A stretch of DNA of 64,000 nt from Epiperipatus broadwayi (lineage: Eukaryota > Onychophora > Udeonychophora > Euonychophora > Peripatidae). This document shows positions 36,432 through 49,909 of the stretch, one piece after another. The notes under the pieces were generated by a model. That model worked only from the letters and a program-made list of their open reading frames with translations. It made no database searches and was not told where the DNA came from. The stretch covers positions 248,001 through 312,000 of the forward strand of contig JAQFVV010000550.1 in the NCBI GenBank assembly GCA_028023455.1. Direction: 5' to 3'. Numbering within the stretch: position 1 is the stretch's first letter; each line of letters begins with the position of its first letter. The translations under genes were made by a program, and so were the position numbers.

Positions 36432-36658
36432 TATAAATTCTTTAAGTAATATTTACTGAGGCTATAACCTCGATAATGTGCGTATAAAATGCGATAGTAG
36501 GGACCTCTACAGGTGTTTTAACCACAAGCTTACGCTATGGAAGAAAAGAGGTCCCTACTATCGCATTTTATACGCATATTATCGAGATTATAGCCTCAGT
36601 AAATATTACTTACGTAATCAATGTGTGTTTAATAAATTTATAATTATAAATTCTTTAA
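36432..36658. mobile_element. Hairpin-bearing insertion with 14-bp target-site duplication
   Basis: TATAAATTCTTTAA occurs at 36432-36445 and 36645-36658. The other segmental copy has the corresponding site once and uninterrupted (GTAAATTCTTTATTTAAA at about 37837), so filled and empty sites are both visible in this window. The inserted unit is ~199 bp plus one duplication copy: the 170-bp hairpin followed by ~32 bp of A+T-rich sequence. A 14-bp duplication is longer than most cut-and-paste transposons make and suggests an RNA-mediated route. No known family was recognised. Confidence 0.82.
36443..36612. repeat. Hairpin with 66-bp arms
   Basis: 36443-36508 and 36547-36612 are reverse complements in perfect register with two mismatches in 66, around a 38-bp loop. 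The arms include GCGATAGTAGGGACCTCT and its complement. The hairpin forms most of the insertion described at 36432-36658. Confidence 0.95.
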
Positions 36659-36839
36659 TTAAATTTACTGCTTATCAGTTTGCAATCTAAATATATTTCT
36701 CTAATACTTTCTACTTTTTCTGGAGTACACCAACTTATACTAATGTAAATATATTTTTACAAATTACAACATCTCCTCACACTCCAGAAAAACCTTTGTT
36801 GTGATCTATCACCAAAAGAACTTTTAAAACACTTACAGA

Positions 36840-36932
36840 TTCTATTGTGACTGCATGAGTGTGGTGGGATTTAGCTTCTGATTGTGACTGTGCAAGTGTG
36901 GTGGGACTCAGTTTTTGATGATGACTGCACAA
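36840..36932. repeat. ~43-bp imperfect tandem repeat
   Basis: GTGACTGCATGAGTGTGGTGGGA, GTGACTGTGCAAGTGTGGTGGGA and a partial ATGACTGCACAAG follow one another at ~43-bp spacing between the two segmental copies. Confidence 0.75.
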
Positions 36933-37129
36933 GCATTTATTTACTAACTTTCATCATATTGCATCACATAGACCTGAAAAAAATATTTTTTAAATTTCAC
37001 TTACATTGTCTGCATTTTGTGTATTCACCAGTTCTATGCTTACTGCACCAGTGTTTTACTAACTGACATTTTTATTTTCACCAAGTTTTTTTCGACTGCA
37101 GCTGTGACTACACCAGCATGCTGTGTATT

Positions 37130-37970
37130 CCAAATGCAATCATTGTGAATACCAACAAACAAGATAGTGCATAATAAGAATAGCAAACATTCTGCTACAC
37201 TCACAACACAAATATCTCTAAAATTCCTTGTTTCATTTCCCCTGATGCACTTTAAGGCTGACTGTTTCAAGTTGGTTTCCATTGACTTCTCTTTCCCAAA
37301 CACTTTGGCCTTGGTCCAGCTCAGCTGCATGCAAACACATTTGGTTTCATAATAGATCACTGTGACTGCAACTACGAGCTTCTTTTAGCTGCAATTACTT
37401 CTGTCAATTGGCAACAATCCCCTTGGTAACTTCACTGGAAATCTTCTGAACAATCAACTCTTCACATCTAGATGATATCCAGATAGTTTCCTTTGGCACT
37501 TGTTTCCCAAACTCTTTGGGCCCATTCTGCTGCCCATGAATACATTTTCACTGAAAGCACTATACATTAACTGAAGCTACTGTCATTTACATCTCTCTGC
37601 AAAATGAACTGGAAAAAATGAATGATGCACCTTGTTGCTTACACTATTTATAGTTTTTAATTACATAATTAATTACTTTCTTCCATATGCTGTGATGTTT
37701 TAGGTCTATAACTATTGCCTTAGGAATTTCTTTTCATATAAGGTAATTTAGTCTATTTCATTAATTAAATAGTTCTCTTATCAAGAAATACTTTTAATCA
37801 GCAAATATTTCTTGGAATTTATAGATTGCTATTAATGTAAATTCTTTATTTAAATTTACCACTTATCAATTCATGATCTAAATGTATTTCTCTAATATTT
37901 TCTACTTTTTCTGCAGTGCACCAAATTATATTAATGTAAATATATTTGTACAAAATACAACACACACACT
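37130..37970. repeat. Segmental duplication, copy 2 (empty site)
   Basis: Second copy of the 35.7-kb unit. It lacks the hairpin insertion and so preserves the pre-insertion sequence. It contains a 106-codon minus-strand frame (37040-37360) which is not conserved intact in copy 1 and is not called as a gene. Confidence 0.83.
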
Positions 37971-38847
37971 CACTATTTTTTTCTATAATAATCCTGCCTA
38001 CAAGTCAATCTCAGTCTGTCTCTCCACATGTTAGTTTTTTATAACAGACAATTAAATAATTTTTTACTAACACAATTGTTCAGATATATTTCTGCTTACA
38101 TATATATTGAAAAATAAGTCAAGAAATTAAATTAACATCATAAAATTTTTGGCATTTCTTTCTAATTAAAAAATGTCTTGCAAAAGGAAAAACAGGATAA
38201 TCAGTTAATTACAATGATTTAATTTTTTGCATTAAAGAGAGATAAGGAGAAAAGGAAAATAATAACTCTGACTAATTAAAAATAAAAATTTCCAAAAATA
38301 CTTTGATTAAAAATAAAACTATCTTTTTTTAATGTTAAAATTAATATCTATTAAATAATTTACAAAAAAGAGAAAATTATTTTTCTCTTAGCCTATTCAC
38401 ATATTGAAGTATTTGAGCTGTGTCTGACATTTCTAGAAGTTAAATTTACATATTTATCCTCTGATAAAAATTTTGTGAAGCTTTTTTACAGTTTTAAAAT
38501 TCATGGATATTTATTTTCTAATATTTTAAATGCAAAAAATTCAAATGATGGCAAGAAAATTGAATATGTGTTTCTTCAAAGTACATCTAAACTTCACAAT
38601 CATGGGTGTCCTTTATATATTTTATGATCTCATACTTTTCAAGATTACTTCAAGAAAATATTATGATGGTTGAGGAAATATTACAATGGTCTAAAAACAT
38701 GAATTTTTGGATAGATTAGGATGATATTTGTATCATAATTGTGTAATAATTATTAAAAATCAAAAATAAATATTACTACATATTTATTTTTTACTAAAAT
38801 GTTTTATTTTTGAATATATATATCTTATGAATATTGTTACTATTCAT

Positions 38848-38891
<44 letters not shown>

Positions 38892-41800
38892 TTATGAATA
38901 TTGTTACTATAGAGATTATAGTTGTGGGAAAACACAGCTTTCTAGAAATGAGGTCACTCAGCAGATTATAATATTTAATGATATTGTAAAAATTATAGAA
39001 AAAATTTAAACTTTTAAAGCATAGATTGATAGATTTAGTAATTATTAAAAATAATTCATTCAGATTTTTAAGACAAACACCAAACAAAAAAATTTCATTC
39101 ATTTTGCAATTTGAATTGACTCCACCTAAAATTTAATGATGTGACAGTATTTTTTATTGAAGTCTAATTTTTAGAATGATTCCCAAAATCAAATGTGATT
39201 TTTTAAAATTTATTTAATTTCTAAACAAAAATATATATCGAATGAGATCAAATTTATTCTGATAAATAAAAATGGTTTAGTATTAAAATGAATGTTGAAA
39301 GCTTAAATCTAGTGAGAACAAAGAAACCTGTTAGAATATTAGTGAAGTTCTAAAGGATTAGCACATTTTCATAGTTTAAATTAAAACTATTAATTAATTA
39401 TAATTACTGAAGAGTGAGACAAAAAAATAGTTTACATGCTTCTATACATTTCTCTCCCCTTTATAATTAGTTATATCTTGCTAAAATATTCACATATTAA
39501 AACCATATTATTATTTAACAAATTTAGTGTTTGAGAATTTTCATACTATCATATTGAGACTTAAAATATTTTGTTAATTGAAAACCCATTCTTATTATTA
39601 AAAAATATGCATTAGAAAATTAAATATTATTTTCCCCATTAATTAAATAACCCTAAACTAAACATAAGGAACATGCTGCCAACTATCTAATAATTTTAAT
39701 GCAATTATGTAACCTACTGGTTACTATATTTATAATTTTTATTTTTTGTAATAATATATTGTTTTCAAAGTATAAAAAGTATTTTTAAAATTATTCTTGA
39801 AATTGAAATTATTTTTTAAAAAAAAAATATTTATGCAAGCCAATGTAATATTTTTTTATGAAATCCATCAATTTAAAAATTTTTAAAAACCTTTTTTCTT
39901 AATAACATTTAAAAAGTATTTATAAATTTAAAAATTATTTCTAAAAGCTTAACCCTAATTTTTTTTAATTTAAAGAATAAGTGTATATATAACGTTAAAG
40001 TAATAAGAAAATAAACATAATTAATATTTATAATATATAAATAGTATTTCCCACATACATTTTTTTATAATTTATAATTTGTTTAATAAACTAATATTTT
40101 GTACATATATATGTTTCAATCTATCCTGTTGTCATTTTAATTCACTGCTTTATTAAATTAAAATTTGTGTAACAGTTTTGAGCTTTTTTATCAATGTAAA
40201 ACTTTTACATCATTCCATCATTTAGGAGTTCTGACTATAAAAGTGTGATAATAATAATGGCATTTTCATTTCTGTAAAACCTTTAGTATTCATTTGCTGA
40301 TGTTGCATTTATTTGATAGCAAAAACTGGAACTAACATAATATTGATTTATTAATTTAATAAAAAGCTCAAGGTTGTCAGTTTTATACAAAGAATACAGC
40401 AAATTTGAGACTTTTTTTTGCAAGACTTTTGACAGCACTTATTTTCTGTGTAGATTTCAAAACTGAAAACATATTTTATATAATTTGTTTGTATATTTAT
40501 AATTATGTTTCAAAATTTTCATTAAGTTTATTTTGATAAGATTATTTATGATTGACATATTTTATTCAAAACTATTTGCCTTTAGAAGAAAATTCAGATG
40601 ATATAATGATATTTTAAAGCAAACAAATTATAATTGGATGAAAAAAAAATAACTTTACAATGACTGTAGCAGTTAAATTTTGTCATTATTGAAATTAATT
40701 ATAAGTAGAAATTTAAATTCCAAAATGAATTTATGTAGCTTAGCAATAATAATTCATTTGTATTTGAGAAATGAAGTTAAAGCACCTTTTTTAAAATAAA
40801 ACATTTTTTTAGCAATTGTTGCAAAAAATACTAATGAAAAGCTATTGTTTAAATTACATATTTCAATTTTGACGTATTATTTTTAAGAATGATTTTTTTT
40901 TTGTGTGTGTGTGTGTAAATAAACTTATTTTTCTAAAAAAAATAACTTGAAATTTGTGGAAATCAATTAAACTATAATGATTAATTTTTTTAAATAAAAA
41001 GTTGAAAATTTAATTCAGATAAATGATAAGGACTATCAAAAAAATACAAACTATAGTAGTACTATTGTATTGCCTCTCTTTTATTTACTCTAAATTATGA
41101 CAGCACATTTCTTTTGATATAATTAATGTTATATACTTTTTCTACATGTACTTTTGTTACATGTGTTATTAAACATTTAACATAATTAAAAGTGCATATA
41201 GAAAATAAATGTAATCTGTTTATATATGCATATATATTTATCATATTACATTTAACATCAATAACAATACTTGCTTTATTTTTATTAATATCTTACTACT
41301 AAATGATTTTCCTGTTAAAAGTAGATTTTTTAAGAATTAAACTATTCATAACTTAAACTTTTATAAACCTAATAATTTACTGGGACAGTTTCAAATAACA
41401 TTCCATTCATCATTTAAATAAATTACTAATAGGCTGGTATTTAAAATCAAAACCATAAACTATTAATTGAATGAGAAGTTTGTTTAGTTTAAAAACTGAA
41501 TCATATTCTTTGGAATTGTTGATAAATATAAAGGTTTTTAATTATATGTGTTTTGAGTTATTTTTTTACTTGAAAAGTTGGTTTTTAACAGTAAAACCAA
41601 TGATTAGTAATTTATTAGTAATATTAAACTAGTATTATTATTGATAATGAAACATAATTCTATTATTATTGCATTATTAGCTTAGCTTTTAGTATTAATC
41701 TGTACATATATATATAATTGCATAAAAATTGTGTAATATGTAACTAGAAAGTCATAATATGGTAAATATGTTTTTTAAGTATAGACACTTAATAAAGCGC

Positions 41801-42171
41801 ATGTCATATTATAGAATTATTTGCAACTCATTGTCTCATTGTTGAAACAATTCAAAGTAAAATCATATTACAAATTTGAGTCAGTAAAATGTATTAAAGT
41901 TAATTAAATGAGAGCTTCTTAATATTTTTAAAAAAATTACAAATTTTATTATTGATTCATAAAAAAATATTTAATAAATAATTGTTATTAAGTTATTTTT
42001 ATGGACTTGTATATTTTTATTGATTTTTATTTTAAAATAAGTTTTTTAAGTTGCAGAATTTTTAATTAATGTTCTGTGAAAACATTAAGAAATGTATTTA
42101 TTTTTAAATATTTTAAAATAAATTTTCTTATATAAAATAATAAAAAATATTATAAATACATTAACAGTGAT
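37971..42171. other. Gene-free A+T-rich sequence with a (TA)n locus
   Basis: No gene recognised. A (TA)n run at 38852-38889 is bracketed by a direct repeat, CTTATGAATATTGTTACTAT, at 38824-38843 and 38891-38910. Confidence 0.5.
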
Positions 42172-43056
42172 TAAAATGTGTGCCAGAGTGATTCCATATC
42201 TCCCAAAAAATTTACAGCTGTTTTACACGAATTATTTCGTAAATTAAAATGGGAAAACTAAGGAATTAAAAGTAAATGGAGATTGTTTTATTCATCTAAA
42301 TTTTACAGATGATATAATTATGTGCGCATAGTGCTTAAGAAAATCTTGCAGGAATAATCAGCCAAAAGTAAAAAAACAGAATGAGAAATAAGTGATAAAA
42401 AGATTAATGTTTAATTAATTTCTCCAAAAGGCAAAAATAAAGATTGATAATGATGATTTTAAAAAAATACTAATTACAAATATATTGATCAAATAATTAA
42501 TAGAAGTGGAAACATAATGGCTGAAATTAATTATAGAATTAAACTTAGATGGAATGTTTTTCATAGAAATAACATAATATTAAAAGAAAATATCCCTATA
42601 TGTTTGGAAATGAAGGTTTTCAATAAAAGTGTTTTATCAGTTTTTGTTTATGAATTTGAAACATGGATGCTCAACAGAAGATTTCAGACCAGTCAACAAA
42701 GCATTGGCAGGTGCATGTTAGAATTAACAAAAATTGATCAAAGATGAAATACATGGTTGAGAAAATTAAAAAATATTATTGACATCATTGAAAGAAGAAA
42801 CTGAAGTACAACTGAGCTGGAAATATTGCTAGAATAGAGGATAAAATTTGAACAGTTGAAATGTTGAACTGGATTCTAAAAGATTGTACAAGATCTGGAA
42901 ATAGAGCAAATGTGCAATGGATGAATAAAATAAAGAAGTTTGATAGCATGATGTGGAAAAGAGAAATTTGATGTTGAAAAAACTAAATTAAACTTGGTAA
43001 AAACTTTATCCTGCAGTAGATTGACAATATATGTTTTAAATGATGATGATAATGAA
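42172..43056 (+). mobile_element. 5'-truncated LINE, same family as 10 kb
   Basis: Homology starts inside RT motif B (CAGAGTGATTCCATATCTCC at about 42187, matching GGTGACTCCATATCTCC at 12108) and runs to the family 3' end with a GATGATGATAATGAAG tail. The longest open piece (42517-42747) reads EINYRIKL, then VLSVFVYEFETWMLNRR and FQTSQQSIGRCML, corresponding to the C-terminal part of the full element. It contains many stops and indels and is older than the 10-kb copy. 5' truncation is the usual outcome of incomplete target-primed reverse transcription. Confidence 0.85.
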
Positions 43057-45074
43057 GATAATATTAAGGACACCATTTCAGAATTAAATCACTTACCAGG
43101 ATTAAATTACAAATCCAATACGAATTATTATCCTGCCAAAGCATCTTTCTTCAAATGCAAAGTAATGTAATACAAACTGTTATATATTACTCTACTTTCT
43201 CATAATTCTAATTCACATTCAAGTTACCTGTAGTATCAAATTTTTTTAAATAATTTAATTAGCTTCAGAATGAAAAATTGTTATTAAGTGATTCATCATT
43301 TTTTTTTATTCTTTTCAAAAAAGACAACTTGACCTGCTCAAACATAATCATACAGCCTGTATTTTTTATAAAATTAAAATACATATATAAAACATATATA
43401 TTATAATAAGATAAACTGGAGAGTATGTTTTTTTTTAATTGAAGCCCATCATGATTAGTTATATCAAATTATAGCATGCACCAAATTAGATAACATAAGA
43501 AGTTGAAAACTAAACCAATTTTTATGTGAAGCTTGGCCATGTATTGATTAAAGAATATTATTTATTTTGGTTTATTCAGTAAACAAGAAGAATAAAACTC
43601 TCAATCTGTTAATCAGAAATTACTTATCTTAACTTGCAAACACTTATAATTTGAGGGTGACATGCAAATCACAATACTTACCCAGTACATACTAATTCTA
43701 TATCTCCTAACCTTTATTATACTAGGCTTTATTACCATCACAATGAAACTGCAGATGATTATGTTAATACTTAAACATGATCACATGATGAAGTAATTTA
43801 TAAACCTATCTGAACATCTATCACTCAGAAGATATATAGCCAAAATGAAACAAATGAATCAATATGAATAAGAACCCTCGTGTAAGTAGCAATAATAGGA
43901 TTTTATTGGAAAAGATACATAAATGAAATATAATACAAAATAAATAAATAAATATTTGAATTAATCAACATCCTAAAGTCTTATTTTATCAGTTTTAATG
44001 ATTTTTATTTAAATTTTTTTCTTCTGAAATTTTAGTAGAAACCCAGTTTTGAACAGAAAATGTTAAGAATCTGATGTAAATATAAAAGTGTAATTATAAT
44101 AATTGTAGGATATTTTATATAAAAATATAAATTAAATTTAAAAAATATAAAAGAATGTAAAAACATAGAAGTTTTTGGGTTTTTTGGGGGGAATTTATAT
44201 GATAAAATATTTTTTATTTTGTTATTTTGGAAATTTTTTGGAGATTCTTTGTAAATATATGTTATAAGAATATCCTTGTCAATGAAAGTATAATATAAAT
44301 GAAATTTTGGATACAATAGAAATTAAGAAATAGGTCAAGAAATAAAAAAACAAAATTTAAAAAAAAAGATGTTAGATGATTTTTAACACATTAACATTAA
44401 TAGACCATATTTGAAAAGAAAATGGTGAAATACTTATTATAAATTTTATTATATTTTATTTCTGTATCCTAGTAAAAAATATTGAAAATTATTATATGAG
44501 CAGTAAATCAATCTATTTACTACTACTCAAATTCATGCATATCTGTAAGATGATAATTTACAGTACTGTATTTAATGAGATATTATTTTATTTTATATAG
44601 CGCTATGTTTTTTTTATGTAATAGTAATATTAGCGATTAAGCCAATGCACATGCACTTTAAAGATAAATTATAAATGAATACTCAATTTTTCCAAACATG
44701 AGATATAGTATTTTAGAAAGAACTGTATTTGTAAACCAATAACATTGTTTTGACCAGATATTCCAATTACTAATGTAGGTAGGCATGTCATCTATAAGAT
44801 ATGTTGAGTTATTAAATATTTTACTGATGAATATGAGAAGAAATTTTATATGATTATCTCAAACTAATATCAATAACTATAAATTTTCATGAATTGCATG
44901 AAATCACCCTGTCATGTCATTTAGTTTTAATACTTTTAAAGCATAAAACAACTCTATATTCTCAAAAACACATATATTTTTCTTTTACTTTTATATGATA
45001 TATTTTCCATATATTTATCTTCTATTTGACATATAAAATAAATACTATGATATTCATCAGTAATGTTATTGTAA

Positions 45075-45111
<37 letters not shown>

Positions 45112-45635
45112 TGATCATCATATCGATATATATGTTTTTCTAAACTTACGCAGAATATACAATAATACAATTTGTTTAGCTTACACATAAAACAGTAAGA
45201 GCTTGATTCTCTAACTTATAATTTAATATAACCTTAGATGTACTTTCCTTAACAATTATCAAATAAATAAATCATAAAGCCATGAACAAACAAATACTTT
45301 TGTTGCCAATGTATAAAAAAATTTAAATGTCCGCTCAGTTTCAAGAAATAAAGTTTATTTTATCTAAGGAGTAATATTATTATTCTACTACCTTAATTTT
45401 GAAAGTTATATACCCTATGATCAAACATTAAAATTCATATTTCAAAAATTGATTTTTATAGGTATGTATTTTTTTCTTATATTTATATATACTTTTTTTT
45501 AGAATATAAATAATGTGCAAGTATAAAACCACTAAATATATATGCCTATATTTGATTATTTTTTAAAAATAAAAGCCCATATTTCTTTGTTTACATCATA
45601 ATTCATCCATTGAAATATTTAATTTAACACACATA
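43057..45635. other. No recognised gene; (TA)n at 45079-45109
   Basis: A+T-rich sequence with no coding feature. The 43590-43890 part is somewhat less A+T-rich and could be an unrecognised old repeat. Confidence 0.45.
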
Positions 45636-47078
45636 AGTCCAGGAAATATTATATTTATTAATGATATCCTAAATTAAGTAGGTGAAGAAATGTAAACATT
45701 ATTTGCAAAAGTGTGTGGCAAATGTCTGATTATTACAGATGAATCAGGTAATTAAAAAATGAAGTCATTAATAAGTAATAAATGGGTTAATTGTATGGGA
45801 GTTCAATAAAAGTTTGAGAATAACTGAAAGTGATCCATGGATTTTACACTCGAGTCTGAAACTCTACTACAGTTCTAAAATACTCAAAGTAATATTTATA
45901 TTTAAGAAAGATGATAAAGAAAATAATAAAAATTATGGACTTACAATTGATTTTAAAATTCTACACAAAGTTGTATCAAATTAATTACAAATCATCTATA
46001 CTCAGTTTTGAATTTAAACCAACTAAAAATATTTGAATTCACAAATGATTTACACAGTGGATACATCCAAATATTCTGAAAAGTTATAAAAGAATAAATC
46101 ATCGTGTGCTTACAATTTGAAAATTGTAGACCATGAAAAAATTTTATCCTATAATAACATTTATAGTAAAAATCAAGTTCAGTCATCAACTTGGTATATT
46201 GTCATATTCTGATGAATATTTATCAAAATGGAACATAATGATCATAAGATTATTATTACATAAGGAAGTACAATAGAATGGTTACATATCATTAAAATTA
46301 TTTACAGAAATTTTCTAAAAAGTATTTTGTGATTTACAATAGAAACCTAAGGAAATAAAAATACTTGGAGATTATTTTTGTCATCTTGATTTTGAAGATG
46401 TGAGCTGCTTTTGCAACATTTTTTTTAAACTTTAGATGTTGCAAAATTTATCAGAAACAAATTTGACTAAACATAAATATGAACAAACTAATGTTCAAGG
46501 AATTTTTTAGAATAAAAAATAAAATTGATAACCAAGAATTATAAAATTTTAATAGCTACAAATATCTTTGACAGATTATAAATAGAGAAGGATCTATAAT
46601 TGATGAAATTTTATTATAAAAGTTAAACTTGGATAGAATTCTTTAGTGATTTAATATTAAGAGGAAATATGTCTATATATTTTAAAAATGTTTTAAATAG
46701 GTGTGTTTTATCCATCTTTACTTATGGATATGAGATATGTACATATAATCAAAAAACAAAACAGACTTCAGACCATTAACCAACATATGGTGAGAGTTAT
46801 ATTGAGAGTAACAAGGAGGGATCAAAAGTAAAATATTTGGGTGTAAGGTCACAGTTATTTTAAATACCATTGAAAGAATTAAAGTCACTGTAAAGCGGCT
46901 GAGTTGTTGAACTCTTAAATTTGTTCCTGTAAATGCCCTAGGAAAATACGACATGTAAGAAACATAAATAAAATAAGAACATTTGCTCATTTAGAGTGGA
47001 AGAGAAATTGATTTTGACTTGGAATTTTTATCTTATAACAGATTGATAATGGTTGAAAATAATGATAATGAGGTCAAA
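45636..47078 (+). mobile_element. 5'-truncated LINE, same family, very decayed
   Basis: Starts at CCAGGAAAT (RT motif GKAPGNDG in the 10-kb copy, 11549) and runs through TATATTTAAGAAAGATGATAAAG near 45898, the FADD-equivalent region (now degraded) near 46385, the TTATGGATATGAGATATG block near 46722, and GATTGATAATGG at the 3' end, followed by AATGATAATGAG. Relative to the 10-kb copy there is extra sequence of roughly 150 bp near 45750-45890. No open frame remains. Confidence 0.75.
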
Positions 47079-48123
47079 CACACATAATGCTAATATTATA
47101 AACATATAATTTGTCACATCTTTTATATTACTTTGAACTATCATTTAGTAAATTATTCTCATGATATTTTTAAGCATTATGTCTTTAAATTAAATAGATT
47201 AGAAGTGCTTTCAATCGATGTTAATCTTTAATAATACGAAAAAAAATGTATTTTCATATAAAAAATATTTCCAATATTTTGTGATTTCTGTATAAAGAAA
47301 AATATCCTACATCTATAAATAAAAATATATCTAACATTTGTTAAAGTAAATAAATAGAATAATTATGTAATTACGTAATTAATAGAATAAATAAAATTAA
47401 ATGTAATTTGTAATAAAAATAGTTATTTTTAAAAAATATAATTGCGTGAATTAGAATTTGTAATGAATAGACATTTTAAAAAAATAAAATAAAATTGATT
47501 CACTTAAATTTTATAACTTTTAAATTACTTAATATTGCCTAGCATAGACCTAGAAACAGATGAAAAGGATATTGACTTTTTATTCATATAATTAACTGAA
47601 TAGAGAGGTTGATATTTGCATGTTTATAAAAATTATTCTGGAAAATAAATGTTTATTGAGTTATATGCATTGATTGATTATATACATTTGGATTATTTGC
47701 ATCAGATATTTGATAGCCATTTAAATTTAAATGGATATTAAAATTAATGTTGATATCAAAATGTATTGGCTGTTTAAATTGATGTGTTTCTAAAATCACC
47801 ACTAATATACCATTTCATCTGTCTAAAATATCAATGATTGATCCATTATTCATATAAAAATTTAGAACTGGTGAAAAATAAATTCATTTTTTATATAATT
47901 AATGGACTAGTCAGAAAAAGCAACATTTTTAAGTTCATAACATAAGTCTAAAAAGTCTAACTTGTAAATATTTATTACAAGAATTCTCATAATGTACATC
48001 ATATGTTGACATTCAAAAATGTATATTAAATAAAACTAAATTTATATTTATACTATAATTTTATCCTTAAAGTTGATATATAAATTTGTATTTATGTATG
48101 ATTTTAATAGTTAAATACAAGTA

Positions 48124-48126
<3 letters not shown>
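47079..48126. other. No recognised feature
   Basis: A+T-rich, no gene or element boundary seen. Confidence 0.5.

Positions 48127-48206
<80 letters not shown>
48127..48206. repeat. (TA)n microsatellite at the LTR element boundary
   Basis: About 80 bp of uninterrupted TA repeat directly abutting the 5' LTR. It seems to have replaced the first bases of that LTR: the 3' copy begins TGTAATGTACC, the 5' copy ATATATAGTACC. Confidence 0.95.
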
Positions 48207-48211
<5 letters not shown>

Positions 48212-48808
48212 CAATATTGATATTGGCACATATAATTTTATCTAAAAAAATTATTAAAATAATCTTTCATAAAAGAAAAACGTAAAATTAAAAGTTTAAG
48301 AATTTATTACAGTTTGTTTTCGAAAAAGATATGAATCAAATAGTTTTCCATCGCTAGTTTTTGAAATAAAAAGCTACAATTAATTAATCAGAAGGGGAGA
48401 GGAGTGTTTCATTAGAAAAGATAAACTAAAGGTTTTATAAAAAGGAAGTAAAGAGTTTCTTATTAGTATTCGTAAAATATAAATAATTTAAAGTTTAAAA
48501 AAATACAAATCTCTTTTCATTCAAATTAAAGAAAAAAATAATCTTAAAACTAGTAATATATGTGTGTATATATGTGCGATGGTAAATAAATAAAAAAATG
48601 TATGCATAATAAATATTAAAATGAAATAAAAGAAGATTATCATTAAAAAACACGGCAATGGCTATTAATTAAAAATATAAAGCAATACATCTGCGTGGCT
48701 ATTATTAATTAAACAATCTTCAAAAACATGTTGTCAAAAGATTAATTGCTAAAGAATTTCAACAACAGATATTTGCCGGAGGATATTAAAGGGACAACAC
48801 ATCATCGG

Positions 48809-48816
48809 TATAAATA
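48809..48816 (+). promoter_or_regulatory. Probable LTR TATA box
   Basis: TATAAATA, preserved in the 3' LTR at the matching place (CAGTATAAATACTGAATAT at about 53102). About 30 bp downstream lies a TCAGTTGAGAC initiator-like sequence, so the U3/R boundary is probably near 48840. This is inference from sequence only. Confidence 0.5.
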
Positions 48817-49473
48817 CTGAATATTTTATCGGACAATCAGTTGAGACAATGGTTCAGTTCAGTTCACAAATCGATTGAGTCAGTTAATTTCAATCAGTTA
48901 AGTTAATTGTATCTGGAAACAAAAAATGCAGTGTTGAGCAGCTTTTGGGAAATTCACACTTCTCTACAGCCTGATGTTCGATGAAAACAGCAAGATCTGC
49001 CCGTGAAATATTGTCAGCATAACATCTTAGAAAATCTCCATCAGTATCTAATTGTCTCCAATAATAATAATCATGAAGAATAATGAAACTCATCAAGGAA
49101 ATGTCCCAGCCCCGGCTGGAAGTATTTGTAATGGAAATATCCTCACCGAAAGCAGCAACCAAAAAGAACAAAATTCTATATCTACATTCAAAATCCTAGG
49201 TAAAACATTTGCTTATTTTCATTTATTCTATAATAGCCAATGCATTGCATTAATTTGTAAAGCCTCCAGAGATAAGTAAATTTGAACTCTATTAAGCATG
49301 CATAAAATGAACTATTGATGTGCGTGTTTGTGAATGTGAGATAATTTATCGATGTCAAATATTATTATGCCTTTCATAAGATGTATATTATAATGTGTTA
49401 ATTTAAAATGTGTGCGCGTTATATTAGTTAAAAAATTATAAAGATGTTTAAATTTAGTAAATTAATGTTAGTT

Positions 49474-49479
49474 AATAAA
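49474..49479 (+). promoter_or_regulatory. Possible LTR polyadenylation signal
   Basis: AATAAA, conserved in the 3' LTR near 53771. In such A+T-rich DNA the hexamer is common, so this is weak. Confidence 0.25.
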
Positions 49480-49891
49480 TTGTCTTTAAAATTACACTCT
49501 ATTTGTCGGTCAATTCTTTTTATCAATCTCTTTTATAAATTCTTTTTACAATTCTTTTATCAATTCTTTTAATGACTAATTATGTATAATCTATTAGTGA
49601 TTACAAACAGCTGGGTTAGTTGTGGATTTAGGCGTTGAGTTAGTGGCTATTACTCAAAGTGCATTGTTTATTCTTTTTGAATAGATAGCTGGCGCCCATG
49701 TTTATACACAAACAAAAAAGTGCTTTGAACATGGTGTTGAACTCAACAGCTGAGAAGAAGCTATGTCCTGGAAATGTAACGCTAGTTATATATATTTTAT
49801 AGCTATTGTTTGGGCATACATACTCTCTGAGTATATTCTTCTCTGCCTAAGAGGCTGGTGTTTCGAGGACATATATTAAAACCCGGTACAA

Positions 49892-49909
49892 TGGCACCCA
49901 ATGTGGGGC
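49892..49909 (+). other. Primer-binding site (tRNA-Lys type)
   Basis: TGGCACCCAATGTGGGGC, one base after the LTR end, differs at two positions, both transitions, from the tRNA-Lys-complementary site TGGCGCCCAACGTGGGGC used by many retroelements. It fixes the element's orientation as plus. Confidence 0.85.

Larger units (their letters stand above)
35740..36780. repeat. Segmental duplication, copy 1
   Basis: Homologous to 37130-37970 in direct orientation: TCTGCTACACTCACAACAC at 35802 matches 37191, and CTACTTTTTCTG at 36711 matches 37902. The offset shrinks from 1389 to 1191 bp across the unit because copy 1 holds a ~213-bp insertion at 36446-36658. Minus-strand translation of both copies gives similar peptides around QLxWTKAKVFGK, but with stops; I do not recognise a family. 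Confidence 0.85.
48207..49890 (+). repeat. 5' LTR
   Basis: Starts at the edge of (TA)n (AGTACC where the other copy has TGTACC) and ends GGTACA at 49890. The internal landmarks match the 3' LTR along its full length. A minus-strand frame (48890-49171) and an overlapping plus-strand frame (49052-49279) are open in both LTRs. Confidence 0.92.

Noticed and set aside
37040-37360. 106-codon minus-strand frame
   Set aside because: The paralogous segment at 35.7-36.0 kb has stops in the corresponding frame, so it is not maintained as coding.
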